From Eriocheir sinensis (taxonomy: Eukaryota; Arthropoda; Malacostraca; Decapoda; Varunidae), in assembly GCF_024679095.1 (NCBI RefSeq), contig NW_026112164.1, forward strand, positions 1 through 64,000: DNA of 64,000 nt, in the 5' to 3' direction. Shown one piece after another: positions 25,046 to 37,414 of the stretch. Below the pieces are notes generated by a model. The model was not told the origin of the DNA. It saw nothing but the letters and a program-made list of their open reading frames with translations, and did no database searches. How positions within the stretch are numbered: the stretch's first letter is position 1; each line of letters starts with the position of its first letter. Made by a program: the position numbers and the translations under genes.

Positions 25046-25645
25046 CGCTCATTAAATTGGGGCCATCTGGGATGAATCTCTTATCTCTCTCTCTCGTGCA
25101 AGCATACGACATTACAACGTCAGGAAAGTATTCTCGCAGCTGACATCTTAATTCAGCAAGATACTGTTGGGGTGGTGATCGACTTTGGCGAGGCATGGCG
25201 TGTCATATGTGTCATATCTGAGGCAGCAGTGTACGCGTCTCATACAAGACGTACGTCTCGAAACAGGAGCGTGAGAACCGGATGTTATGAGAGGGAGGAA
25301 GAGGGGAGGGACGGCCTGGGAGGATGTAAAAAATAGTTGTCGTGGGTCGCTACTTGGTCCGCGCGGCCGTAACTAATGACTATTTATTTGTAGCCTTATA
25401 ATGCTAATCCTGGCCTTTCGGGGCTGCAGGGTGACGATGAAACCAAAAGATGGTGCACAGGTAAAAATTAACCCTGAACGACATTGATTAAACTTTTAAT
25501 TAGTAGCTGTTTACTGGGGAGGTTGAACTGTGTGTGTGTGTGTGTGTGTGTGTCCTTTTTTTTTTTTTTAGTTCAATACCATATTTCTTTCGTTTTATTG
25601 CCAAATTTAAGTTCAATACCAATCACGGTGCTTCAAAACCAAATG
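25046..25645. other. Mixed DNA with (TG)n at 25,530-25,552; no gene seen
   Basis: No supported frame. The T-run at ~25,555-25,569 is followed by repeated TTCAATACCA motifs leading into the hairpin at 25,648. Confidence 0.45.
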
Positions 25646-25647
25646 GA

Positions 25648-25687
25648 TTTTTCAATACCAAATTTACCCTAATTTGGTATTGAAAAA
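25648..25687. repeat. Perfect 17-bp-arm hairpin (TTTTTCAATACCAAATT)
   Basis: The arm at 25,648-25,664 is repeated inverted at 25,671-25,687 with a 6-nt loop. Upstream, TTCAATACCA occurs twice more (25,573 and 25,612), so the arm is built from a locally repeated motif. It is not followed by features of a terminator or RNA gene. Confidence 0.7.
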
Positions 25688-25879
25688 TACCAAATGGCAA
25701 CCCTGGCCCTATTGTCGCCCCACAGAGGCCATTATTAATTATCCCACTCAGTGTGTCTCAGTCGATCTCAAACCGCAATGTGCGCGGCTGTGTTCTAGTG
25801 GACTCTTACGTATACGTTAGGGGTGCCAGATTCTGCTTTGATCAAGGCAACACATTTTGGTAAGTAAGAAGTAAAATGA

Positions 25880-26195
25880 ATCTGTATGGTAGATAGGAGA
25901 GAGAGAGAGAGAGAGAGGAGGAGGGGTTATGCGCGTCAGTTACGCGTATACATTTTCCTCCCTTTCTCTTTTTTTCCACTTCTCCTTTATTTTCTCCTTC
26001 CCTTTCCTCACCTTTCCTTCCTTTCCCGCCATTCACTGATGCATTCTGTAACAGTGGCTGACACGCGCGCAAGCGCGTCTCAGTCACTGTGTTAGTAGTA
26101 GTAGTAGTAGTAGTAGTATACTAGTAGTAGTAGTAGTATCATTACTATCATACAACAATATGCTGTCCTCTCGATCCTGCCTGCCTTCCAGCTGG

Positions 26196-26235
<40 letters not shown>

Positions 26236-26333
26236 GCTGACCAGTCAACAGCGAGGCTCTGGCGGAACACGTGCAATGAATAACATTTTTTGTCTCACGG
26301 ATATTAGGGGACGAGAATGGTTTGGTATTAGTA

Positions 26334-26374
<41 letters not shown>

Positions 26375-26378
26375 TTTA

Positions 26379-26430
<52 letters not shown>

Positions 26431-26435
26431 GTTTC
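25880..26435. repeat. (GA)n, CT-rich and trinucleotide (TAG)n/(TTA)n tracts
   Basis: (GA) at 25,896-25,922, CT-rich 25,950-26,030, (TAG) 26,094-26,136, (TG) 26,203-26,231, (TAG) 26,333-26,373 running into (TTA) to 26,431. No gene. Confidence 0.9.
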
Positions 26436-26541
26436 AGGTTTGCGGTGATACGATCCTTGAAGTGCTTGCTTGTGCTTGGAGATATTGTAATACACTTCGC
26501 ACATTACTGTTCATTCAGGTAATGCACAATATATTCTAATA

Positions 26542-27420
26542 ATGATAACATACAGCAGCAGTGATGATGACTACGAGCCATCATATAACACGGATCCCAT
26601 AGAAAGTCGGCGTGAGAAGTCGAGAGAAAAGCGAAATCGTAGGAAAGCACAATGGGCTCGCAAAAGAAGAAAATTATTGCAAGAGAAAATACCAGTAATT
26701 CAAGGCATTCGAGATCCGCTGCTGCCCTCAGAAAGCGAAGAAGAATTTTATAGAAATTATAAAAGTAGTGTTCATGAGTTAACAGACAGCAGCGACCCAC
26801 CTCTATCTGACGCATCTATGGAACAGCCTCCCCAAACCCTTGACATGTAAAATGGCCCCAGCAAGACTGATTCTGCAATAAGTAATGTCACTAATGTGCT
26901 ACATGGGCCTAGTCGCCCAGGAAACAGCGAGTTGGGCCTTGGCCCTTGCGAGACCTCCGATGAAGAGAGTATTTCAAAGCTAGAGAGGCTAGAGGGACTG
27001 ATCGTGCATGACTATACCGATAGTGATGAACACTCTGACAGTGTAGACGTGACTGTACTCAGACGAGATGCTCCAGGAACATTATGGGATGAATTACGAA
27101 CCATTCATTTCGAATGTAAGTTAACGCGAGATGCTACAAACAGAATATTGCGTGCTCTGTCTAAATATGGAATAGGATCATTGCACACACTGCCACTTGA
27201 CTGTAGAACCTTAACAAGTATAGCTGGGGGCGCGGCAATGGGCAATGGCATTTTTACGCGTTCAGGCGTAGAGTACTATTACTTTGGCGTCGAAAGCCAA
27301 ATAAAATCGATACTAAGAAGGTATCCCTTACAAGTAAGATCACAGTTAAAGGAGATTACTATCTCCCAAAACTTAGATGGGATACCTTTATTTAAAAGTT
27401 CTGGTAGTCAACAGATCTAA
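26542..27420 (+). pseudogene. Transposase-like ORF, N-terminal part, with one in-frame stop
   Basis: The frame is continuous for 293 codons except for a TAA at 26,848-26,850. The first ~100 codons are acidic/Ser-rich, then strongly basic (REKSREKRNRRK). After the stop come an acidic linker and a conserved-looking block: LWDELR, a helix, SLHTLPLDCRTL, a YYYFG motif, and DGIPLFKSSGSQ at the very end. In animal CACTA/EnSpm-like transposase proteins, the DG(I/L)PL.KSS motif is normally followed by a W-P-I-L segment and the catalytic region. Here a TAA comes two codons later, so the catalytic part is absent. A short intron over the TAA (GTAAAA at 26,846) is possible but lacks a good acceptor. Confidence 0.55.
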
Positions 27421-27904
27421 ACCGTTGGCAAGCACTCATAACGTCGTAGCCAGCACCAGTTCTGGTGGGAAGGTTAGTATATGCTAGCTGTTTCACTTAT
27501 CCACTTTCACTTATCAACAGTTGTGCTATAATGATAATAATATTGATAATATTAAAAATAAAACATTTCAAATCAATCACTATCCAAACACTTTAATTGC
27601 TACCATTCATACCTTTGACCGTGTCCTGGTACAAGACCTGTTGCAACATATTACAATAGGTAATTAATTATTAATTTCCTTACAGCCTAGATACTCTCTC
27701 TTCGACTTTCTAAGACTACGGCCTCAGAGCACCCTGACAGTGCTATCAAAATGGATCGTTAAGAAGTCATCTTTGAAAGGCAAAGAAAAAGAGTTAATTC
27801 AGGACTTCAACAAGAAAGAGGCAGATTGTTCATTTGTGTGCTGGTATCCGCCGCAGCAGGATTATGATTGCAAGTAAGGTTTAATAAACAATTATATGTT
27901 CACG

Positions 27905-27954
<50 letters not shown>

Positions 27955-28035
27955 ACGTACGTACGTACCAGCTATCAGAGCTATAACGTACACTTAATTG
28001 GCAGTCACAGCAAAATCCACGGGATAGACACTGCA

Positions 28036-28087
<52 letters not shown>

Positions 28088-28244
28088 TCACACGTGACCC
28101 CTTGACCTCTAGCTGGCCTTCCCACTACTCCTATGTTCCTTTCTACTCCTTTATTTCTTGCCTCTTTTTATTCCCCTTTTACCTTTTCTCCCTTCTTCCA
28201 CCATTCACTTAATATATTTCTCATTCACTCTCCATTTTCCGCGA

Positions 28245-28298
<54 letters not shown>

Positions 28299-30624
28299 GG
28301 ATAGAGACATAAATAGACTGATAGATAAAGTCTGGCATAGGTACCCAATCTATTTCACTATTTCTTTTTTTTTCCAGACGAATCGCCACACTCATCAAAA
28401 ACGACAGCAACCCTGGACCACATTGGCTGCCTGAACCAGGAGTCATCTTTGGCCAATACAAAACTTATGAGGAGTGCCAACACGTCGTCGACGAAATGGT
28501 ATCAAGTGAAAATGTCGAAAGTCAGGCTTTGGCGATGTTGCGGCAATGTGATAAGGAACAAAAAAGGAAGGCAAGAACGATGGAAACAAATGCAGAAGAA
28601 ACTGCTAAAGAAAAAACTGCAGTACGTCCAACTGAAAAAGATGTGAGTAATGGAGAGAACTAGTATGTGATTTTTTCCACTATAGCATTTCTTTCACATG
28701 GCCTATTTATGTACTCTCACCCCAACACACACACGTACACACGAGGAGCAGCATATGTTTTCTATAAAACACAGGAAGACTACTTGTCGAGAAAAAAATA
28801 GACTCGCTTAAATAGATTCTAGGGTAATTAATTACGTTTGTGTTTCTCATTTTGCTTATTATCCAACAGCCTGGTACAGCTCACGAAACTGCAAAGAAAA
28901 TACATGCGGAGGCCCCGCTTGGTGCTACAGAGGTAGACGAGAGGCCGGTCGTCAGATCACCTCTGGCCATTTCTCGGCCCGAGAGGGAGGACGTCGTCAG
29001 ATCACGTCCCCTGGCCAGTTCTCCGACCGAGAGGGACCTGGTCGTCAGATCACCTATGGCCAGTTCTACGGCCGAGAGGGAGGTCGTCAGATTACCTCTG
29101 GCCAGTTCTCAAGATGTCAACAGAGCTGAAGGCAGACGAGACGCCATTGACGTCTTTAGAGCAGATACACCCAGTACGTCTGATGAAGAACCCAGTGACG
29201 TACAAGTGAGTCTTGGGCTATTTTATACTTAATTTTTTTGTACAAGTCTTCGAACGTAAAACCATTACCCATACTCATTCTTATATGTCCTTCAAGACCT
29301 ATACGTCCTAGGTGCCTTTGGAGACCCATGAAAACAACTTGTAAAGATTACTTACCTTAAAATTAAATCAGTCTGTAATTTTTTTTTTCAGTTATCCAGT
29401 ACACCTACTTGACATATGCCTTTCTCTTCAGGTCCTGCCCGAGAAACAGCTGCCACAACAAATACAAGAAATTTTGAATGTCGTACTAAAACATGTAAGC
29501 AAAAAATTTGAGGAAGTAAGCAAAAAATTTGAGGAAGTGAAAACTTCTGTGGATAACCTTCAGAAACAGCTGCAACCAGTACTTCCAGGACCTTCGCAGC
29601 GGGTGACTGACGGTGAGACACCTCTCCCTACCGGATTTGTGCCTGTCCTTCCAAAGGACCCCTATGAAGTGCTAACATACTTCGGTTTTCCTGCTAGCAC
29701 ACCCGACAGTGTAAGTATTTTTTATATATTCGGTCAGGTTTTGCTATTAAATAAATAATTATATAATTTTTTTTTTCAGCGGTATCTACATGTAATATAT
29801 ATAGAGTAACACTAAGAGTAACAAATATTTAATACTTCGCTAATATTGCATATTCAACAAAGACTGATCTATCTTAGTGGCTATAGTACGTTTTCCTGTC
29901 GTTACTGCAGTTAACTGCCATTGAGTGTGAATGGTTTTGCTAGCTGAAGTGCTACATATAAAGTTATATTTCCTAGTTTCAAATGTTGTTCATTTAGGTG
30001 CATCTTTAATTACTTTCCTTCATAATTGTTTTGCAGCTCGTATCAAAACACAGGCACTACTTTCTTGGCAATGCATCGACAGAGCCAATGAGAACTCACC
30101 GGTTGGCACTGAGGAAGGCATTAGTTCAGCTATGCCCGTTGCCCAAGCCTCAGTCGGGAAAAGGTGGCCTGACCCCCTCCATCCGCCAACTCCTACATTA
30201 TTTAGCACCCAGAGATGTCTGGGTGCACTTCTGTTTGAAGGGCTACTCCAAATCTAAGAGAAATATGGAGTCTGAAATGCCGAAATTTGTGCGCATGATT
30301 CAGGCGACAATGAGCATAAAACGCCAAGTCGACGAGTCGACGGTGAACGCTCATTTATCGGAGGCATTAAGGAAAGAAAGTGACAGATCAGGCTTCCGTA
30401 ACACGGCGCGACCCAAGAAAACGACAGCACCAAACACAAGCACACCGTCCACGTCGGACGTACCAGGAACGTCAGGGCATGGGACTGGTCAAGACGAGGG
30501 AGAAAGTGACCCCGATTATATCGACAACGATGCGGAAAGTATCGTACCGCTGTCGAGTGGTAATGATACCGACAGGGCTACAGATGAACGGTACTCGGAC
30601 GATGAAGAATCAATCACTGAATAA
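27377..30624 (+). CDS. Six-exon transposon-borne gene, 583 codons, DUF4806-like
   Basis: Inferred exons: 27,377-27,472; 27,686-27,873; 28,378-28,642; 28,870-29,205; 29,432-29,710; 30,037-30,624. All introns are GT-AG with pyrimidine-rich acceptors, phases agree at every junction, and the joined frame stays open to the TAA at 30,622. Exons 2-3 hold an N-terminal module (LSKWIV, CWYPP, IKNDSNPGPHWLPEPG, YKTYEECQ) like the WxPP/tYeeA pattern of DUF4806 proteins. Exon 4 has about four 16-18-residue repeats (VVRSPxAxSxxERE). Exon 5 has a coiled coil with a duplicated VSKKFEE. Exon 6 has a W.HF..KG.SKSK..(M) helical region, a basic stretch and an acidic Ser-rich tail. Role unknown; DUF4806-like proteins often accompany animal transposases. 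The ATG is the first in frame but overlaps the preceding ORF, so the true 5' exon may differ. Confidence 0.6.
27900..28300. repeat. Intronic (AC)n/(ACGT)n and two (GT)n tracts
   Basis: Intron 2 of the six-exon gene contains (AC)n with ACGT repeats (27,907-27,968), (GT)n (28,037-28,086) and (GT)n (28,246-28,294). Confidence 0.9.
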
Positions 30625-31544
<920 letters not shown>

Positions 31545-31739
31545 ATGCGGTCACCTGCGGACGTTGGCAGGATTAAGACGACTGCGGATGCAAAATCGTC
31601 TACTAATGCGGACGCTAGAAGGATCTGGATGATTGCGGACAGGATATGGTCTCGTCCGCATCCTCCTAGTCGTATACAGAAACGTCCGCGGCTGTGGACG
31701 TCAGAAGGACGTCGGTTTTACAACTTTTTGTCAGCAGGG
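31545..31739. repeat. Right subterminal region of the 13.4 kb element (GCGGACG motifs)
   Basis: GCGGAC/GCGGACG occurs repeatedly (TGCGGACG, ACTGCGGATG, ATTGCGGACAGG), with inverted CGTCCGC copies at 31,655 and 31,683. The left end shares AGTGCGGACG. It ends TTTTTGTCAGCAGGG, the right terminal repeat. Confidence 0.6.
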
Positions 31740-31742
31740 ATA

Positions 31743-33037
31743 ACTCTACTTTAACGCATTGTCTACCACTCCAATGTTCCATAAGTCTTTTACAAGCAAT
31801 TCATGAACAACCGTATCAAATGCTGCACTAAGATCTAGAAGAACCAATATAGCACATTTACCCCCATCCATCATTTCTAGTAAATCATTAACAACAGAAC
31901 AAAAAGTAGTCTCAGTAGAAAATATTGGCCTATATGCAGACTGACTATCAGGCAAGACATGGACCTTCTCCAAGTGTTCCATCAACTGCTCAATAATTGC
32001 ATACTCTAATAACTTAGACAAAAAGGCAAATTTGATACTGGTCTATAAGAGCTTACATTTTAATAATCAAGTTTTCCCTTTAAGACTGGTTTTATAACAG
32101 CTCGCTTTTCAGAATCCGGAAATTTACATGAAGAAATACTAGTATTGACAATTCTTAGCACCATATCCATGAAACTAGGAAAATTATCTGCATCCATGAT
32201 ATCTAATACAGGCAATGGGTCACTGGCACAATATGTTTTCTTAGCTTTCTTGAAAAGTCGAACAAGATCATCCTTCCTAATGATTTTAAAACACTGCAAT
32301 CTACAATCCACCTCAACATCAGCAACAGGCATAAAAGGTGTGTACACAAATTCCGATACAATATTCATAATCTTACTCTTGAAAAAATTACAAAAGTTAT
32401 CCGCTAAATCTTTATCACAGAAACCATCGGGAAGCTTTCTTCTCAAAGTAGTACCAGTAAGACTGTTGAAAAGTTGATATAATTTGATCATATCTGATCC
32501 TGCCTCAAGAATTTTAGTATGATAACAGTTTCTTTTACTCCTACTTATCAAGTCATTATAGCGATTTCTCACATTTTTATAATCCTCCCAGCCCACAACA
32601 GATCCCTCATTTCTCCATTTACGTTCCTTGCGTCGTTTCTCTCTTTTCAGTGTCAAAATTTCACCATTAAACCAGGGAGATCTATCCTTGACAGTAACGA
32701 CCTTCTCTAGGATCGGACACACATTGTTATATTGTGTCTTAATCACCTCATTATAAATGTCAGTAAGACAATTCACACAATTTCATTTAAATAACAAATC
32801 ATTGTGATCACACTCTCCAGTCATATCATCATAAAAAGTCTGATTAATTTCACTGATAAATGTAGCAGCAGAGAAACCCACCTTATTCCTAAAATAACTG
32901 TTCTTAGTTACCTTACATATTGGCAATAATAATTTAAATGTTATGAGCCTGTGAACTGGGGAAATAGTAAATTCATGTTCACCATCCACCCTACCTATGA
33001 GATTGTTTACATCATCACTAATGACTAAGTCTAACAT
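31743..33037 (-). pseudogene. CR1/L2-like LINE, endonuclease end and 5' half of RT
   Basis: Read from 33,037 leftward: LDLVIS motif at the end of the APE-type endonuclease, a long linker with SPWFNGEI and YNDLISRSKR, a FFKSKI..DPLP block, KRAVIKPV, then RT blocks LLEYAI and LLDLSAAFDTV (catalytic Asp). It ends at DNALK, where the 13.4 kb insertion begins. There is an in-frame TGA at ~32,783 and TAA at ~32,060, and a frame change near 32,025. The remainder of RT lies at 17,385-18,312. The 5' end is lost in the (GT)n tract. Confidence 0.85.
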
Positions 33038-33039
33038 AT

Positions 33040-33256
<217 letters not shown>

Positions 33257-33560
33257 ACGTCCACCAATTAAACAAAGACTGCTCGTATTGCGTCATTTTC
33301 ACTGCACGAAGCAAAACACATAAAAGGCGCGAGTCATTTACGTCTGCATCAAAAACACGTCAACAAATAACACAACGCTTGACATGCATTGCGCGTCACT
33401 CACGTCCTATTACTGCAACGTCAAATTTACCTGATATGTTCGGACGGAAAAATAAACACGACTATAAACACGGATCTAAGGTCTTCTATATATATGCTAC
33501 TGGACTCCCTACAGGCACTTGTTGACGGTCTGTTCTTAGCGCCGTGACCCTGAGTGCGCG
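33257..33560. other. Mixed DNA, nothing recognised
   Basis: No supported frame, RNA gene or repeat. Confidence 0.4.
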
Positions 33561-33561
33561 T

Positions 33562-33670
33562 CCCTGATTCAAGCCGTATTCTTAACGTGTCGGCATCTGA
33601 CTTCGCCTGTTTCAAAATTCCTCTCGGAGAAGTTGCTGGGTTATGCATGGACTGTTTTGTGGGAGAAGAG
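33562..33670 (+). repeat. Family C repeat (GTATTCTTAACGTGTCGG)
   Basis: GTATTCTTAACGTGTCGGC, TTCGCCTGTTTCAAAA and CTCTCGGAGAAGTTGC match copies at 36.27 kb (same strand) and 53.37-53.47 kb (opposite strand). Confidence 0.6.
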
Positions 33671-33799
33671 AAATATTTTCCACTGGAGTTCTTAGCAGGA
33701 GGGACAAGCAACAACAGTGTAGCAAAAGTGGCAATCTATCGAGTCTCAAATCTGAAACCCACGCCGCTCCGCCTCTATGTAACGAAGACCTTGTGTATA

Positions 33800-33814
33800 C
33801 ATAGACTTGTGTGT

Positions 33815-33869
<55 letters not shown>

Positions 33870-34355
33870 GATGACGCAGAACGGGGAGCCATAAACGTAA
33901 GCAAGAAGATGAGAAGTGAGGTGATAAAAGAAAATATAAAGAAAAGAAACAAAAAATAAAAAGAAGAAAACGAAGGAAAAATACAAATGGAAGAAGAAAA
34001 AGAAGTACAAAAACGAGAACAAAAACAAGAACAACAAGAACAAGAACAAGAAAAGGGAAGATAAAGAAGAAGAAAAACAATGAAAAGAAGAAAACAAACT
34101 ACCACCATCATCATAACCACCACCACCAACAAAAACAACAACAACAACAACAAAGCCAACAACAACAACAACAACAACATAGCCAACAAAATAAAAACAA
34201 ACCTAAAATGAATGCCAACAAAGAACACCAAGAGAACAATAACAACAGCAATAAAAATAATAAAAATAAAAATAAATGCACACGTTGAACGAACTAAGTG
34301 CAAAGCTAACAATGACGACAATATCGTAGGCTGCAGCACAGCGGGCAAACACCAG

Positions 34356-34445
<90 letters not shown>
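33800..34445. repeat. (TG)n, A-rich (GAA/CAA/ACA)n, (TG)n
   Basis: (TG)n 33,808-33,867, then ~400 bp of AAGAA and AACAAC repeats, then (TG)n 34,360-34,442. The reverse Leu/Phe-rich frames are artefacts. Confidence 0.9.
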
Positions 34446-34704
34446 TTATCTACCTACATTCATCTATCTATACCTTCCTCGATATTTGAATCTTTCTATC
34501 TATCTTGCCATCAATTTACTATTTCATATATTTCTATTAATCTATCAGAGGGGGGAGGCAGTAATTGGGTCTTTAATGGGCGAGTGGCGGTGAGGGTCGA
34601 GGGTCGAGGGGATAGGGCGAGGGGCGAGGCAATGATCTTAATGACGCGCTCTGACCCCCAACCTTCGCCCGAGGTAAAACATTTGCTTAGTCTTAAAAGG
34701 GAGG
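34446..34704. other. Mixed sequence, no gene
   Basis: Contains GGTCGAGGG-type G-rich microrepeats at 34,590-34,625. Nothing recognised. Confidence 0.4.
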
Positions 34705-34707
34705 AAG

Positions 34708-34875
34708 GTGGACGGCCGCGTCAGGCAAACTACAGGCGTCCTTTGATCGTCCAGAGTCACGCTAGACACCGGCGAGCAGAGCCGTGTTCCTCGTGGCCCT
34801 TAAATGGACGGAAAGTGGCCGCGTCAGGCAAACTACAGGCGTCCTTTGATCGTCCAGAGTCACGCTAGACGCCGA
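34708..34875. repeat. Local duplication (GCCGCGTCAGGCAAACTACA)
   Basis: About 60 bp (GCCGCGTCAGG to CACGCTAGAC) at 34,713-34,767 is repeated nearly exactly at 34,817-34,870. The second copy is followed by GCCGAGGAGCACCG, parallel to ACCGGCGAGCAGAGCCG after the first. Confidence 0.8.
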
Positions 34876-35084
34876 GGAGCACCGCGTTTCTTGAGGCACA
34901 GCTGCCACATGCTCGCAGCCAAGTCTTGGTGAACCTTCCTCGGAAATATTGAGAAACAGAAACCAAGACTGGGCTTCGATATGTCTTAGGGCGATCTTGG
35001 TCTTCTGAATAATTGTTACTGAAAAGCCAGTCTGTCGAAGGATGGCCAGAAAAGGAGAATGAAAACGTGTGTGATGCAGCAAGG

Positions 35085-35245
35085 ATGAAAGAATCATGAC
35101 AGAATAGAAGGGTTACAAGAATCATACCAGAGCACGCAGGGAACAAAAATCATATCAGAGGAGGCAGGGCACAAGAATCATACCAGAGCACGCAGTGAAC
35201 AAGAATCGTATCAGAGGAGGCAGGGCACAAGAATCATGACAGAGT
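35085..35245. repeat. Tandem repeat, ~27/55-bp units (ACAAGAATCATACCAGAGCA)
   Basis: ACAAGAATCAT(A/G)(C/T)CAGAG recurs about every 27-30 bp, alternating between GCACGCAG and GAGGCAGGGC contexts. Confidence 0.8.
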
Positions 35246-35439
35246 ACAAACCTTTGTGACGCAGGCAGAATACAAGAATCACGGGTGCAGAAAGTAACGC
35301 TATTTATGGAGTCTGACGCAGGCAGGGGCAACATTCATAGCCAATCATAAGATTTTAAGCATCAAGTCCACGAGGAGATGAGGTACATGAATATTAATGT
35401 TTTTACAGTACAAGAGGGAGCATAATCAGTCAGTCAATT

Positions 35440-35823
35440 GGGGCATAAGCCGGGGGCGCGTCGCCACGCCCACCCTACGACGTCAAACCCGCGGGTTCCT
35501 CCGGGCAGGTCCCTATGTAGTTCTCTTCCCGTCCCAAGTACCTGCCGGCAGGATCTGTTGATTTGCTCAACCCACAAACTATGTGGGCGTCCCCTCGGCC
35601 TCCTCCACTCGGGGTTAACTCTTACAAAAACAACCCAGTGATAAAGATTGACTTCTGGGTACCGTGCTGGAGTTGGTGTCCACGCACTCTGCAGGTAACA
35701 GGCCTCAAATCAGTCTTACGAAATGATTGCCGGTTTGACACAATGTCATTCCAGCGATATCCCGTGATTCTCCGCAGACACTTAGTACCAAATGCATCAA
35801 TCCGCAGTTCAAGGGCGAAATAA
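35440..35823 (-). pseudogene. LINE 3' fragment (C-terminal tail of reverse transcriptase ORF)
   Basis: On the minus strand from 35,823: RIDAFGTKCLRRITGYRW, VSNRQSF, LRPVTCRVR, then after a frame change near 35,640 EWRRPRGRP, CRQVLG and WRRAPGLCPN before a stop. This R.DAF..RCLRRI..W plus WRRPRGRP pattern is the C-terminal tail of a common invertebrate non-LTR group (I do not assign a clade). The polymerase core is missing. Confidence 0.65.
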
Positions 35824-36133
35824 AGATTAAACAAAAAAAAAAGTCCGCTGCAGTCAACCCCGCAAATAGTTGACAGAGTAGCCGACAATCGGGTGGAGAA
35901 GGGTCTTGGAACTCCCCTGGTAGAGCTGCAAAGACGGCGGTGATCGCATCTTGCTGACGTTAGTGCCGGGCGCAGCAGCGAGCCACGCGACGCCACTCAA
36001 GGCTGTCACCACGCTCGCCGTCACGTGTCAAATCAAAGCCAGGCGCCGCGGACATGACTGGCTGGTTCGTTTATATGTTTGCGGCGCGCACACGTATTTT
36101 TCGGTTCCGATCACATGAGTCATCATATTATTT

Positions 36134-36205
36134 TGCCGGGAAGGGAGGCAGCTCAGAGGCAAGAAAATAAACATAAACAAGAGAGCCTGCTAAACGCTGC
36201 TCCGG
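36134..36205 (+). repeat. Family B repeat
   Basis: GGGAGGCAGCTCAGAGGCAA, an A-rich centre, then CTGCTAAACGCTGCTCC. Confidence 0.55.
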
Positions 36206-36265
36206 GAAAAAAAGATAAAAGAACGAGAGGTCAAGAGAGGTCAGTTTCGGGTGGCGAGGCGTCTT

Positions 36266-36465
36266 GAAACTCTCCTCTCGCATTCTTAACGTGTCGGCGC
36301 CTCACTCAGTTCGCCTGTTTGAAAAGCCTCCCGAAGAAGCTGACGGACCTTTCACGAACTGCTTTGTGATCCCGGTGATAGTTTTACACGACTTCAGCGT
36401 CACAAAAGGGAACAACACTCATAAAAACCCGGTTAATCTTCTCCGTGGCCTTGGGCAATAGTCGT
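36266..36465 (+). repeat. Family C repeat joined to an inverted family A end
   Basis: CGCATTCTTAACGTGTCGGC, TTCGCCTGTTTGAAAAGCC and TTCACGAACTGCTTTGTGAT are family C. The right part (AACACTCATAAAAACCCGG, TTAATCTTCTCCGTGGCCTT) is the reverse complement of a family A left end, so A and C seem to be parts of one larger family with inverted ends. Confidence 0.55.
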
Positions 36466-36780
36466 AACGGCAGCCCGAGGCGTTGATGAATATGGACCTG
36501 TGTGATTTCAAAGTTCATCAAATCGAATGTTATAAAAGAAATGTGTGTTTAAATATTCTTGCTAAGGTTTGAAATTACGGGATGTTGTTATTTCGTCTCT
36601 TTCTAGCATTATTTTCATGCATTTATATTTTCTCTATTTATTATCACCCTTTGGATATATATTTTTCATAACATAATATATTTTTCAAGACGAGTAAATA
36701 ACACAATGATTATTTATCTATTAATTCACCCATTTATTTATTTCATTATTATTATTTTGTGTGTGCAGCAATACATCAAT
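36466..36780. other. AT-rich DNA, nothing recognised
   Basis: TTATTT-rich sequence without genes. Confidence 0.5.
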
Positions 36781-36784
36781 AACG

Positions 36785-36842
36785 GCTGACTAAGAAGGGG
36801 ACACCACGCCCGCACGCTAACCACTCGGCCACCGCCTCCCCT
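36785..36842 (-). other. tRNA-derived SINE head (A box)
   Basis: On the minus strand GGCGGTGGCCGAGTGGTTAG is a textbook A-box/D-arm sequence, followed by CGTGCGGGCGTGG. No B box follows within the expected distance, so it is a truncated tRNA-like relic. Confidence 0.4.
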
Positions 36843-37014
36843 ACTGCCAATTGAAGTGTAGAGGGAGACGGTCTGAAGAGTCACCTTGTTTCCTCCCGCC
36901 ACTCCCTCGCTGCACATCACTCAGTCCGAGGCCGCGCGGAAGCCTCAACGGGGGAGCCAAGCTTTGGGGCGGAGGCATGATGATGGTGGCGTCAACCCTA
37001 CCGAACGAACTGCC

Positions 37015-37255
37015 ACACAGGAGGAGGAGGAGGAACAAGGAAAAGAGAAAAAGAGAAGGAAGAGGAGGAGGAGGAGGAAGAAAAACAAGAAGATAAAGAG
37101 GGAGAAGAAGAAGAAGAAGAAGAAGAAGAAGAAGAAGAAGAAGAAGAAGAAGAGGAAGAAAAAGAGGAAGAAAAGAAAAGAAAAAAGACGAGGCGGAGGA
37201 GGAGGAGGAAGAGGAGGAGGAGGAAGTGAAGGAGGAGGAAGAGGAAAAGGTGGTA
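37015..37255. repeat. (GGA)n/(GAA)n purine tract
   Basis: GGAGGA and GAAGAA repeats with a ~55-bp pure (GAA)n at ~37,104-37,153. Charged or Phe/Ser-rich frames here are artefacts. Confidence 0.95.
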
Positions 37256-37414
37256 TAGATTGGATGTAAAGCTGGTTGACATGTGGCTTCGACTGTTGAA
37301 GAAATTTAGAAGTGATCATCTAAATATTAGCGAACGAGAGAGAGACGGTGCAAGGGAGGAGGAGGGGGCAGCGGCTGAGGCTAAGGACAGGGGCGAGATA
37401 GATAGAGGGATGGT

